From CBIFVZ01 sp966185765 (GTDB lineage: Bacteria > Pseudomonadota > Gammaproteobacteria > Enterobacterales > Enterobacteriaceae), in the NCBI GenBank assembly GCA_966185765.1, contig CBIFVZ010000031.1, positions 1-38,649 of the forward strand: DNA of 38,649 nt, in the 5' to 3' direction. This document shows, in pieces, positions 25,754 to 34,397 of this stretch. A model generated the notes under the pieces. That model saw nothing but the letters and a program-made list of their open reading frames with translations, was not told where the DNA came from and did not search any database. Positions within the stretch are counted from its first letter, which is position 1. Every line of letters starts with the position of its first letter. Made by a program: the position numbers and the translations under genes.

Positions 25754-27166
25754 ATGACCCATCGGACGCCAAATCAGGATGTCCCCAATGCCCTACCACC
25801 AGGATATCGTTTCAATGAGTTTGAAATCAAAGATGTCCTGGGGGGAGGTGATTTTAGTATTGTGTATCGCGCCTGGGACCACCAACTGGAGCGCCTCGTC
25901 GCTATCAAAGAATTTGTACCCGCATCGCTGGCAGTGCGGGGCGATAATAACGAACTGGTATTACGCAACCAACGTTGCAGCAAGGCTTTTACAACCGAGT
26001 TGAACCACTTTATTCAAGAAGCGCGTCTGCTGGCTCAGTTTACTCATCCCGGCCTGTTGCAGGTGCTACGCTTTTGGATTGAAAACGACACCGCCTATAT
26101 GGCTACCGTATTTTATGGCGGTATGACACTATCGCAACTGAAGAACCGCTCTCCAGAGCAGATTGATGAAAACTGGATTCGTCAAATGTTGCCTACGCTG
26201 CTGGATGCGATTAAAACGCTTCACGACAGCGGCTATCTGCACTGCGATATCTCTCTGGACAATATTCAGATTAAGGAAAACGAGCAGCCGGTGCTATTGG
26301 ACTTTGGTTGCGCACGCCGCATCCACAACAATGCAGCCGATGAAACCGAAGCCATGCTGCGCCCTGGCTACACGCCGATTGAATTGTACACTGACGAGAA
26401 TGAAAACGAGCAGGGTCCCTGGACTGATATCTACTCGCTGGGCGCGGTGTTGTATACCCTGATAACCGGTACCGCTCCCCCAGCTAGCGTGATGCGACGC
26501 CTGGAAGACCACTATGAACCCCTAAGCAAACTGAGCCCCCCAGGCTACTCCCCCTCGCTGTTAGCAGCCATAGACCGTGCACTGGCGCTCGAACCGCAAG
26601 CTCGCCCTCTCAGTGTAGAGGCGTTTGCCGAATTGTTGGCGCTACCGATACAAGAAGAGGAACTGCAGGTAAAAGCGCCACAACCGCCTTCGGTTCCAGA
26701 CGTGCCGCTCAACATTACAGAAAAGCGCACATTTTCATCAGTATTAAAACACTTTGTTTACCGCCGACCGGCCGCCGTCGCTATTTGTGCCATAGCAGGG
26801 CTGGTATTAGCCGGTATGCTAATCAGAGGCATGATGAGCGAGCCACAGGCCGCCTCAACCAGCAACATGCCACCATCGACAGTAACAAACGAGACCCTTA
26901 GCAAAAATGAGCAGGAAATTGCCCTGTTTTACTTCCAGCTCAGTCAGGGAAGCCAGTTACTGATTAACGACAAACCTTATGAACGTACCGCCGGACCAGA
27001 CGGTATTCTTGCTGTGCGCCTGAAGGCTGGCCAGTACACTTTCGCCGTGGAGCAAAACAGCACAACACCAGGCAGGAGCGTCACCGTAAAACACCCAGGA
27101 ACCTGGTTTATTATTCCCCAGACTTTACAACCGTCAGGGCAAACCATGAAAACCTTTAAACCTTAA
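25754..27166 (+). CDS. One-pass membrane Ser/Thr protein kinase (PpkA-like)
   Basis: The product has 470 residues from the ATG at 25754 (a GTG 9 bases upstream is the alternative). Residues 20-295 form a eukaryotic-type (Hanks) kinase: glycine loop LGGGDFSIVYRA, VAIK lysine K52, alpha-C glutamate E89, catalytic HCDISLDN (H163, D165, N170), D183 in LLDFGCAR, and GYTPIEL in the APE position. The Arg before the catalytic Asp is Cys, so it is a non-RD kinase. All catalytic residues are present. A membrane span is at about 340-358, and a 110-residue extracytoplasmic tail (LLINDKPYERTAGPDG...) resembles a small beta domain. T6SS loci use such kinases (PpkA) for post-translational control, usually with a phosphatase PppA and an FHA protein; neither is here. 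Adjacent to tagJ and probably one unit with it. Confidence 0.92.
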   Translation: MTHRTPNQDVPNALPPGYRFNEFEIKDVLGGGDFSIVYRAWDHQLERLVAIKEFVPASLAVRGDNNELVLRNQRCSKAFTTELNHFIQEARLLAQFTHPGLLQVLRFWIENDTAYMATVFYGGMTLSQLKNRSPEQIDENWIRQMLPTLLDAIKTLHDSGYLHCDISLDNIQIKENEQPVLLDFGCARRIHNNAADETEAMLRPGYTPIELYTDENENEQGPWTDIYSLGAVLYTLITGTAPPASVMRRLEDHYEPLSKLSPPGYSPSLLAAIDRALALEPQARPLSVEAFAELLALPIQEEELQVKAPQPPSVPDVPLNITEKRTFSSVLKHFVYRRPAAVAICAIAGLVLAGMLIRGMMSEPQAASTSNMPPSTVTNETLSKNEQEIALFYFQLSQGSQLLINDKPYERTAGPDGILAVRLKAGQYTFAVEQNSTTPGRSVTVKHPGTWFIIPQTLQPSGQTMKTFKP

Positions 27167-27177
27167 CGCCTGAGAGC

Positions 27178-27219
27178 GCCTGAAGGGCCTTTCAGGCCAG
27201 ACCATAAAAATCAGTCTGG
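27178..27219 (+). terminator. Two consecutive hairpins after the kinase gene
   Basis: GCCTGAA (27178-27184) pairs with TTCAGGC (27191-27197), and CCAGAC (27197-27202) with GTCTGG (27214-27219). They begin 11 bp past the stop. Neither is followed by a T-run, so termination is uncertain. Confidence 0.45.
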
Positions 27220-27319
27220 CATGACCATTGGGCACGGGGGAGAGAGCTTAGTGAGCACGGCTTCGGCCAGGATAGTTCTGCGCTGGAGCCTGACGGTTAC
27301 TTAAAACAACAAATAACGC

Positions 27320-27544
27320 TTAGTTCGCGACAGGCACGAACTCCACACGTTTTTTCGATACCAGTCCGTGTCCGTTTCGGCAAAAATAATCCACCGCGCC
27401 ACAGGCTTTTAGCACCTCCAGCGGCTGATGGCAGTCCGGGCAACGTGCTTCAAACGGATAATTTTTATTACAGGTAGCACAGTGGCCACCCGTCTCAACA
27501 CGTTCCAGGAGCGAATGACACATTGGGCAATGCATGTTTTCCAT
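27320..27544 (-). CDS. yfgJ: YfgJ, small zinc-ribbon protein
   Basis: This 74-residue protein is homologous to E. coli YfgJ (71 aa). It contains the pairs CPMC, CATC and CPDC, then single cysteines in KACGAVDYFC and an RNGHGL stretch, consistent with two zinc-binding knuckles. The identical block CPDCHQPLEVLKACGAVDYF confirms the identity. The function is unknown. The ATG at 27544 (MENMHCPMC) was preferred over an upstream start because it aligns with E. coli and follows AAGG. In E. coli yfgJ is next to xseA. Here 5.5 kb of accessory DNA separates them. Confidence 0.92.
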   Translation of the reverse strand: MENMHCPMCHSLLERVETGGHCATCNKNYPFEARCPDCHQPLEVLKACGAVDYFCRNGHGLVSKKRVEFVPVAN

Positions 27545-27557
27545 TCTGAAAGCCTTA

Positions 27558-27573
27558 TGACAGTAAGCTGTCA
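27558..27573. promoter_or_regulatory. 16-bp inverted repeat upstream of yfgJ
   Basis: TGACAG (27558-27563), TAAG, CTGTCA (27568-27573) is a perfect 6-bp dyad 14 bases before the yfgJ start. It could be an operator or an mRNA leader stem; no regulator is assigned. Confidence 0.4.
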
Positions 27574-27840
27574 ACATTACGCTATATTAACAGCAGGTAG
27601 TGTAGCGCAGCACCAACAGGCTGATAAGCCGTAAGGTAACCTCAGCGATCAGATACCGACTGGCACCATGCCGTTATCAGACCATGACTCCCCTGGCGCA
27701 GTCGATACCGCCTGGCTTTCACGCCCGCCTGTTCTCACTGCGTTTTTCATAGCCGCGCAAAACCGCCAATCGCCCGTTACGCAGTATCAGAATGTTTTCA
27801 GGTCAAACGGCAAAACAACAGCACGTCAGAAAAAGCCCCT

Positions 27841-28836
27841 TCAGCGCAGCGGCGCGACCGATTCGCGGACAACCAACCGGGTTTGCAGTGGGCTTTTTTC
27901 ACTCAGTGTGTCGCCGAGAATATGGCCGATAGCCACCTGAACCATTTGTACCACCGGGATTTCCATCGTCGTCAGCGCCGGGCTGACGTAATTGCCAATG
28001 CGTGAATTATCAAACCCGGCCACGGATACGCGCTCCGGTACGCGGATTCCAGCCTCAGTCAGCGCCTTGATGGCTCCCAGCGCCATATCATCATTCGCTG
28101 CCAGAATGGCGCTAAATACTACCGCTTGCTCAAGCAACTTGCGCGTGGCGCGATAGCCGCTTTCCATCGACCAGTCGCCGTGGCGCAGCAGAGCATTATC
28201 CGGCTCAACGCCGTGGCGCTGCATACCGTCGCGCCAGGCGGCCAGACGACAGGCACCACTGCGCGAGGCGGATTTACCGCTGATAAACGCAATCTCACGG
28301 TGGCCCTGCTCGATGAGATAATCGGTCATCTCCTCTGCCGCACGGGCATGATCGACCCAGACGCTGTTTTGTGGATTGCGCGCAAGCTGACGATTGAGGA
28401 TGTACAGCGGCACCGGAGAACTTTCCACCATCTCATCCAGCGCCTGATCCGACAGATATTCCGGGTACACCACCACGCCCGCGCAGCGCATGCGGATTAG
28501 AAAATCGATAGCCTCCCGCTCCTGGCGCGCACTGAACTTGCTGTCAGCAAAGATAAGTTGATGGTTGTGTTGGTTAATGAACGTTGCAGCACCGGACATC
28601 ATCGAGGCGAAATAAGGGCCATCGTAAAGCTCACTACTCATCGCAAAGCCAATAAAGCTGGTTTTCTGCATTGCCATTTGTTGCGCCAGCAAATTCGGCC
28701 GGTAGCCTGTCTGTTCAATGGCTCTCTCTACCCTGGCCTTCAGATCCGCACGAACCAAATCTTTACCGTTCAGTACGCGAGAAACAGTCGCCTTTGATAC
28801 GCCAGCGCAATTCGCGACATCCTGCATAGTCACCAT
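27841..28836 (-). CDS. LacI-family repressor, AscG-like
   Basis: This is a LacI/GalR repressor of 331 residues. The HTH at the N-terminus (VTMQDVANCAGVSKATVSRVL) and hinge (GYRPNLLAQQMA) are followed by a periplasmic-binding-protein-type effector domain. It aligns with E. coli AscG, including MVTMQDVANCAGVSK against MTTMLEVAKRAGVSK. For that reason, and because AGGAGA sits at ideal spacing, the start is ATG 28836 rather than 28842. It is the downstream gene of the PTS permease. The AscG-type operators in front of the permease fit autoregulation of the pair. The inducer is probably a beta-glucoside phosphate or related sugar, inferred from AscG. There is no ascB-like glucosidase gene. Confidence 0.88.
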   Translation of the reverse strand: MVTMQDVANCAGVSKATVSRVLNGKDLVRADLKARVERAIEQTGYRPNLLAQQMAMQKTSFIGFAMSSELYDGPYFASMMSGAATFINQHNHQLIFADSKFSARQEREAIDFLIRMRCAGVVVYPEYLSDQALDEMVESSPVPLYILNRQLARNPQNSVWVDHARAAEEMTDYLIEQGHREIAFISGKSASRSGACRLAAWRDGMQRHGVEPDNALLRHGDWSMESGYRATRKLLEQAVVFSAILAANDDMALGAIKALTEAGIRVPERVSVAGFDNSRIGNYVSPALTTMEIPVVQMVQVAIGHILGDTLSEKSPLQTRLVVRESVAPLR

Positions 28837-28909
28837 GTTCATTCTCCTGTTGGGCAGCGCAGAAAACCACCAGCCTCCCGTTTCTTGAGCAATAATGTAA
28901 CAGATGCCG

Positions 28910-28939
28910 CCTACAGGCAGTAACGGTTCTGCCTGTAGG
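28910..28939 (-). other. Hairpin between the PTS permease and its repressor gene
   Basis: CCTACAGGCAG (28910-28920) and CTGCCTGTAGG (28929-28939) form a perfect 11-bp stem 11 bases after the permease stop. No U-run follows on the minus strand, so it may stabilise the permease message or terminate partly. Confidence 0.65.
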
Positions 28940-28950
28940 TGGGACGCGGT

Positions 28951-30390
28951 TTAGTGACTTGCTACCGAGTCTGTCGCAACGCCCGTCGGCGCAGAGTCGG
29001 AGCGCGTGCTCGAAGTCGCCTGTTCCTGAGGCTCTTTAAAGCCTACCAGCCAGACCAGAACAAAAGTCAACGCGATAGTCACCCCTGCGCCGGTCACCTC
29101 CCCCATAAAGGACATCGGGTTTTGCGGACTAATGGCATTAACGATGGTGAGAATGCCCGGCAACCCGGCATAAGCGTAGTAGTAGCTGCCAAAGAAACTG
29201 GTGACAACTGCGCCCACAGCGCCGCCGATACAGCCACAAATAAACGGGGTTTTCAGGCGCAGCGTTACGCCATAGATGGCCGGTTCAGTGATGCCAAAAA
29301 TCCCGGTCACACCGGCTGACAGCGCCACGGTGCGGAAACTTTTCTGGCGCGTGCGCAGAGCAACGGCAAACGCGGCGGCCATCTGGCCGAGCACTGCCAT
29401 CGTCTGGAAGGCCTGGAAAGAATCCCGCCCGTACATATCAAAGTTGGCAACCACAACAGGCGTCACGCCCCAGTGCACACCAAAGATGACAATCACCTGC
29501 CAGATACCGCCAATGATGGCGGCAGCCAGTGCCGGTGCGGTTTCAGACAACCAGTTGTAAGCCGTAGCGATAGTGGTAGCCAGGCCGGAAGTCAGCGGAC
29601 CAATCAGAATCAACGTAAACGGCACCATCACTACCACACAAATCAGCGGCGTGAACAATGGTGATACCACTTCCGGTAGCTTGCGGCTAACCCAGCGGTC
29701 AACATAAGACAGCAGCCACACCAGGAACAGCGGCGGCAGCACCGACGAGGTATATACCGTTTTTGCCAGCGGCAGTTGCAGGAAAGTGATGGTTTCACCG
29801 CTGGCAATCTGTGCGGCAATCGCCGCCCAGTCCGGGTTTATCAATGCGCAGCAACACAGCAGCGCAATAAACTCATTGCATTTAAAATGGCGAGCCGCCG
29901 TAAGACCGATAAATACCGGCAGAAAAGCAAACGGTGTCCAGGAAATAAAATTTAGTACGGTAAATGTGCCCATGCCCGCAAATGCAGGCCAGAACAACTT
30001 TGCCAGAATCAGCAGACCTTGCAGGATACCTGCCGCCGCCAGGATATAGATAATGGGCGCAAACACCGCTGACATGGTGGCGATAACCTCATCCAGCACA
30101 CGTTTTTTCGGCTGACCCACCGCCATTTTCCCGGCATCAACGTGTGCGGCTAACGCATCGTAAACATCCGACACATGCGTGCCGATTACGACCTGGAATT
30201 GCCCGCCGCTAAGTACAACGGTAATTACGCCGGTCAGGCGCTTCACATTTTCAACCGCGTTTTCCGGCATTTCTTTAAGCACCAGGCGCAGGCGCGTGGC
30301 ACAACGGGAGTAGTTGACCAGGTTGTCCTGTCCACCAACCTCACGCAGAATGTCCTGCCCCAGTTTTGAATAGTCTCTCACCTTACCCAT
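28951..30390 (-). CDS. PTS beta-glucoside-type permease IIBC, AscF-like
   Basis: The product has 479 residues (E. coli AscF 485). The N-terminal EIIB domain carries the phosphorylated cysteine C30 in YSRCATRLRLVL. The EIIC domain (about 100-455) has many membrane spans and the conserved GITEPAIYGVTLRLKTPF loop. There is no IIA domain, so it must borrow one, probably glucose IIA (Crr), as AscF does. It would import and phosphorylate a beta-glucoside such as arbutin, salicin or cellobiose; the sugar is inferred. The ATG at 30390 follows GAGGTTGTT. Unlike the asc operon, the next gene is the repressor and not a 6-phospho-beta-glucosidase, so hydrolysis must be supplied from elsewhere. Confidence 0.92.
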   Translation of the reverse strand: MGKVRDYSKLGQDILREVGGQDNLVNYSRCATRLRLVLKEMPENAVENVKRLTGVITVVLSGGQFQVVIGTHVSDVYDALAAHVDAGKMAVGQPKKRVLDEVIATMSAVFAPIIYILAAAGILQGLLILAKLFWPAFAGMGTFTVLNFISWTPFAFLPVFIGLTAARHFKCNEFIALLCCCALINPDWAAIAAQIASGETITFLQLPLAKTVYTSSVLPPLFLVWLLSYVDRWVSRKLPEVVSPLFTPLICVVVMVPFTLILIGPLTSGLATTIATAYNWLSETAPALAAAIIGGIWQVIVIFGVHWGVTPVVVANFDMYGRDSFQAFQTMAVLGQMAAAFAVALRTRQKSFRTVALSAGVTGIFGITEPAIYGVTLRLKTPFICGCIGGAVGAVVTSFFGSYYYAYAGLPGILTIVNAISPQNPMSFMGEVTGAGVTIALTFVLVWLVGFKEPQEQATSSTRSDSAPTGVATDSVASH

Positions 30391-30441
30391 AACAACCTCG
30401 ATTACAGCGTGACTGAATAAATTGTTGCTCAGCCCCTAATC

Positions 30442-30475
30442 TGAAACCGGTTTCAAAAACCTGCAATCGGTTACA
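30442..30475. promoter_or_regulatory. Two tandem AscG-type operators
   Basis: TGAAACCGGTTTCA (30442-30455) is a perfect 14-bp palindrome identical to the known AscG site. TGCAATCGGTTACA (30462-30475) is a weaker copy 20 bp away, centre to centre, so both lie close to the same DNA face. They sit 52-85 bp before the permease start, in the position expected for its promoter. Confidence 0.9.
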
Positions 30476-30601
30476 ATTAGAATTGTGTTGAATGTCGCAA
30501 TTAGTGGATTCCAGGCAAAAGTAATGTGCGCTCGCTCAAATCAGAAGCGCTAATCTGATCACAATAAGGTGCCAGGCCTGTGAAGACCGCCGGATGGCGT
30601 G

Positions 30602-30628
30602 AAAAACAGGCGGGTGAATCCCGCCTGT
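30602..30628 (-). terminator. Terminator of the RND efflux operon
   Basis: ACAGGCGGG (30606-30614), five-base loop, CCCGCCTGT (30620-30628). On the minus strand it is followed by TTTTT (30606-30602). It comes 13 bases after the stop of the tetR-type gene. Confidence 0.9.
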
Positions 30629-30641
30629 AACAACGCCAGGT

Positions 30642-31265
30642 TTAGCCCTGGCTACTGTAGCCCCAGGCACGCAGGAAGCTTACTGTTGAGGCTTCAGCCA
30701 GCCGTTTTAGCTCCGCCTCATCAACCGCCTGCTCGGAAATTAACGCTCCCGGCAACAGATAACCCATCACCGCTCCCAGAAAGGCCGCTGCCTGCATCCA
30801 GGGATCGTCCATATGCAATAACCCACGCGCTTTCGCCTCAGCCAGCGTATCGGCCAACGCCCTGCGCACACGCTGCACCGGCCGTTGCTGTAGCTCGGCA
30901 TATAACTCCGGCTTCTGCACCAGAAGCTGTATCAGCAAGCGCTGAAAATGGATATTTCTTGGCAGATAAAAGTACCGCTGTACCACATCGGCACATCGCC
31001 TGAGCATCAACGGTAGTGCCTCCAGCCCTTCAGCCAGAATCGCTTTGACTGACGGCTGCATTTCGTCGTTGAGAAAGTGGAATGTCTCCAGCACCAGCGC
31101 ATCTTTATTGGGAAAATGGTTGTACAGCGTCTGGCGCGTCGTACCCGCTTCTACGGCTATGCTATCGAGTGAAACATCCAGCCCGTGAGTGAGAAATAAC
31201 TCACTCGCCGCGTGTAAAATCCGCGGACGTGCTTTCATAGGACGACCTGGCTGCCCTTTAGTCAT
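30642..31265 (-). CDS. TetR/AcrR-family repressor of the RND operon
   Basis: This is a 207-residue TetR-family regulator. The N-terminal HTH is SLDSIAVEAGTTRQTLYNHF (about residues 32-51), followed by an all-helical ligand-binding domain. The ATG at 31265 lies inside the end of the pump gene and overlaps it by 8 bp, which points to translational coupling; longer in-frame starts lie deeper in the pump gene. Being the last gene of the operon it probably represses, with a 39-bp palindrome at the operon promoter, suggests feedback control. The ligand is unknown but likely a substrate of the pump. Confidence 0.9.
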   Translation of the reverse strand: MTKGQPGRPMKARPRILHAASELFLTHGLDVSLDSIAVEAGTTRQTLYNHFPNKDALVLETFHFLNDEMQPSVKAILAEGLEALPLMLRRCADVVQRYFYLPRNIHFQRLLIQLLVQKPELYAELQQRPVQRVRRALADTLAEAKARGLLHMDDPWMQAAAFLGAVMGYLLPGALISEQAVDEAELKRLAEASTVSFLRAWGYSSQG

Positions 31266-34200
31266 GCCTGAAATTCTCCTTTTGTGGTAACGCTCGCCGA
31301 TTCCTGCCACCGCTGCTGAACAGCGTTAACGCTTTCTGGAGCAAAATAAAGAATAACGGTACGTAAATGAGAGTCAGCAGTGTGCCAGAAATCATGCCAC
31401 CTATCACGGTTGTCCCTATCTCTTTACGACTTACCGCACCCGCACCGGAAGACAGCACCAGCGGCACAACGCCAGCCATAAACGCCAGCGAGGTCATAAC
31501 GACAGGACGTAATCGCAGGCGCGCCCCTTCAAGCGTAGCCGTTAATAACGATTCGCCATTTTTGATTTGTAGCAGGGCAAATTCCACAATCAGGATAGCG
31601 TTTTTTGCCGTCAATCCCATCGTGGTCAGCATGCCCACCTGAAAATAGATATCGTTGTCGTAGCCTGCCATCCTGCTTGCTAACACGGCCCCCAGAATAC
31701 CAGGCGGAATAATACACATGACCGCGATAGGTACGGACCAACTCTCGTACAGTGCCGCAAGGCAAAGGAAAATAAACACCGCAGAGGCAAGATAAATCCA
31801 TAATGTTTGACCAGAAGACTGCTGCTCCTGCCACGACAATCCACTCCATTCAAGCCCGAACCCTTGCACCTGGTCGATTATCTGCTGCATTTGTTCCATT
31901 GCAGCACCCGAACTTTCACCTTCCACTGCGGCCCCCTGAAACTGAGTTGCGGGCAGTCCATTAAAGCGTTGCAACATCTGTGGCCCGTTCATCCACTCCA
32001 GCGAGGCAAAGCTGGCAAATGAGGACATCTCTCCGCTTGCGGTGCGCACAGACCACTGCTCAATGTCTTCTGGTAGCGCACGCCACGGCGCATCGCCCTG
32101 CATGTAAACACGCTTCACGCGCCCACGGTCAATAAAGTCATTAATATAGACACCACCCCAGGCAGCAGACAGCGTGCTGTTAACATCGACCATCGCGATA
32201 CCCTGTGCGGACGCTTTCTGTTTATCAATGCTGACATGCAACTGGGCTTTGTCATCAAGCCCGCTGATACGCACGGCACTGAGTAAAGGATGTTGTGCTG
32301 CTTCATTTAATACCTGCTGGCGTGCTGAGCGCAGCGCTGCATAGCCACTGGCAGACTGGTCCTGTAACCACAACTCAAATCCACTCGACTGCCCTAATCC
32401 TCGTACCGCAGGGGGGGACAGAACACTGACCCGGACTTTGCCAAACGATTTGAAGTGATTATTTGCCCGTTCGATTATCTGCTGTGCGGTCTCTTCGCGC
32501 TCATCCCAGGGCTTCAGCTCGGCAAACGCCATGCCAACGTTCTGACCGTTACCGGAATTGTTACGCCCGACCACCATAAAAATAACGTTGAGATTGTCCT
32601 TTTCCTGCGTCATGAAATAGTTCGCTATCTCATCTGCCGCCTTTTGCGTTTCGGCCATTGGCGTACCCGCAGGTGCCGTAAACTCCAGCATCACCGAGCC
32701 CTGGTCCTCCGTTGGCAGAAAACCGCCAGGCATACGCTGATATTGCCAGACCATTAACGCCACCAGCACACCGGCAATCACCAGAAAACGCACTGGCCTT
32801 AAAGTCAGTATTTGCAGGCTCTGAATATAGCGATGCTGGGTAATCTCTACTGCACGGTTAAACAAACGAAAAAAACGAGGCGGGTTAGCGCTTGCCGGAC
32901 GTAAAAACAGGGCGCACAGCGTGGGGGTCAGCGTCATTGCCACCAGCACTGAAAGCCCCATTGCGGCAACAATGGTGACCGTGAACTGGCGATAAATAAT
33001 GCCAACAGAGCTGCCCCAGAACGCCATCGGGATAAAAACCGCAGCCAGAACCAGTGCAATGCCCACCAATGCGCCACTGATTTCCCCCATCGCGCGTAGC
33101 GTTGCACTACGGGCGTCCAGCCCCTCCTCCTGCATCAAACGCTCAATGTTTTCCACGACAACAATGGCGTCATCCACCAGCAAGCCTATGGCCAGCACCA
33201 TCGCAAAGAGCGTCAGCGTATTGATGCTAAAGCCCGCCAGCGACAGCACACCAAAGGTGCCAAGCAGCACTACCGGCACGGTAATGGCCGGGATCAGCGT
33301 CGCCGACCAGTTTTGCAAAAACAGGTACATGACGATAACAACCAGAACAATCGCCTCAAGCAGCGTACTCACCACGCCTTCAATAGAGACAATGACAAAA
33401 GGCGTGCTGTCGCGCGGGTAGGCGGCAACCAGTCCATCAGGAAATTGCGCAGACAACCGCTGTACTTCAGCACGCACGTTTTCTGCTGTCGCCATCGCAT
33501 TTGCCCCAGAGGCAAGCTGAATGGAGATCCCCGCCGCAGGATAACCGTTGAGTGTGGTCTGATTGAGATAGTTTTCCGCACCAACAGATACGCGTGCAAC
33601 GTCACGTAAATACACCGCCGAGCCGTCGGTGTTAGTACGTAATATGATGTTTTCAAATTGCGCTACTGTTTGCAGGCGCGACTGGGTCGTGACGGTGGCA
33701 TTAAGCGCCTGTCCGTTAACGGTCGGTAGCATGCCTAACTCACCGCTGGTAACCTGGGTGTTCTGCGCTTCAACAGCCGTCTGCACATCAGACGGCATCA
33801 GGCTGTAGCTTGCGAGCTTCACCGGATCAAGCCAGATGCGCATCGCATACTGCGAACCGAAAACCGTTGTTTCACCAACGCCATCAACACGGCTTAGCGG
33901 GTCCTGGAGCGTACTGACCAAATAATCGTTAATATCCACGTTGGTCATGCGCCGGGTTTTGTCATAAAGCGCCACCACCATCAGGCTGTCGCCCTGTGAT
34001 TTGGTGACCGTAATGCCCTGCTGCTGGACTTCTTGCGGCAGGCGCGACAGCGCCTGGTTGACCGCATTTTGTACCTGTACCTGTGCAATATCGGGATCCG
34101 TTTCCTGAGTAAAACTCAGGCTGATACGCATCTGGCCTGCTGAACTACTGGTAGATGAGAAGTACAACAGACCGTCAATGCCTTTAATCTGTTGCTCAAT

Positions 34201-34395
34201 AACCTGCGTCACGCTGTCCTGGACAATTTCTGCTGATGCGCCGTTATAGTTGGCAGTGACCACCACGCCAGGTGGCGCAATATCCGGGTATTGTTCAACC
34301 GGCAATGTCAGTAATGACAGGCCACCACCAGCCATAATGCATATAGCTAAAACAATGGTCAGTACCGGGCGGTTAATAAAGAAATTGGCAAACAT
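31258..34395 (-). CDS. RND multidrug efflux pump, HAE1 family (AcrB-like)
   Basis: The 1045-residue inner-membrane transporter has the AcrB architecture: a first membrane helix, a large periplasmic porter/docking loop (about 30-335), six helices, a second periplasmic loop (about 560-865) and the final helices. The proton-relay aspartates D408-D409 are present in GLLVDDAIVVVENIERL, and the partner lysine in LTAKNAILIVEF. It would export hydrophobic drugs, dyes or bile-type compounds in exchange for protons, with the adaptor encoded 2 bp upstream and an outer-membrane channel, probably TolC, since none is encoded here. The sequence is not close enough to AcrB, AcrF or AcrD for me to name it. 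Length is normal for the family. Confidence 0.95.
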   Translation of the reverse strand: MFANFFINRPVLTIVLAICIMAGGGLSLLTLPVEQYPDIAPPGVVVTANYNGASAEIVQDSVTQVIEQQIKGIDGLLYFSSTSSSAGQMRISLSFTQETDPDIAQVQVQNAVNQALSRLPQEVQQQGITVTKSQGDSLMVVALYDKTRRMTNVDINDYLVSTLQDPLSRVDGVGETTVFGSQYAMRIWLDPVKLASYSLMPSDVQTAVEAQNTQVTSGELGMLPTVNGQALNATVTTQSRLQTVAQFENIILRTNTDGSAVYLRDVARVSVGAENYLNQTTLNGYPAAGISIQLASGANAMATAENVRAEVQRLSAQFPDGLVAAYPRDSTPFVIVSIEGVVSTLLEAIVLVVIVMYLFLQNWSATLIPAITVPVVLLGTFGVLSLAGFSINTLTLFAMVLAIGLLVDDAIVVVENIERLMQEEGLDARSATLRAMGEISGALVGIALVLAAVFIPMAFWGSSVGIIYRQFTVTIVAAMGLSVLVAMTLTPTLCALFLRPASANPPRFFRLFNRAVEITQHRYIQSLQILTLRPVRFLVIAGVLVALMVWQYQRMPGGFLPTEDQGSVMLEFTAPAGTPMAETQKAADEIANYFMTQEKDNLNVIFMVVGRNNSGNGQNVGMAFAELKPWDEREETAQQIIERANNHFKSFGKVRVSVLSPPAVRGLGQSSGFELWLQDQSASGYAALRSARQQVLNEAAQHPLLSAVRISGLDDKAQLHVSIDKQKASAQGIAMVDVNSTLSAAWGGVYINDFIDRGRVKRVYMQGDAPWRALPEDIEQWSVRTASGEMSSFASFASLEWMNGPQMLQRFNGLPATQFQGAAVEGESSGAAMEQMQQIIDQVQGFGLEWSGLSWQEQQSSGQTLWIYLASAVFIFLCLAALYESWSVPIAVMCIIPPGILGAVLASRMAGYDNDIYFQVGMLTTMGLTAKNAILIVEFALLQIKNGESLLTATLEGARLRLRPVVMTSLAFMAGVVPLVLSSGAGAVSRKEIGTTVIGGMISGTLLTLIYVPLFFILLQKALTLFSSGGRNRRALPQKENFRHD

Positions 34396-34397
34396 CG

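Noticed and set aside
25618..25757. Open frame of about 43 codons whose TGA overlaps the kinase ATG
   Set aside because: It has no start codon, and an open run of this length is not unusual by chance; possibly a gene fragment, but unsupported.
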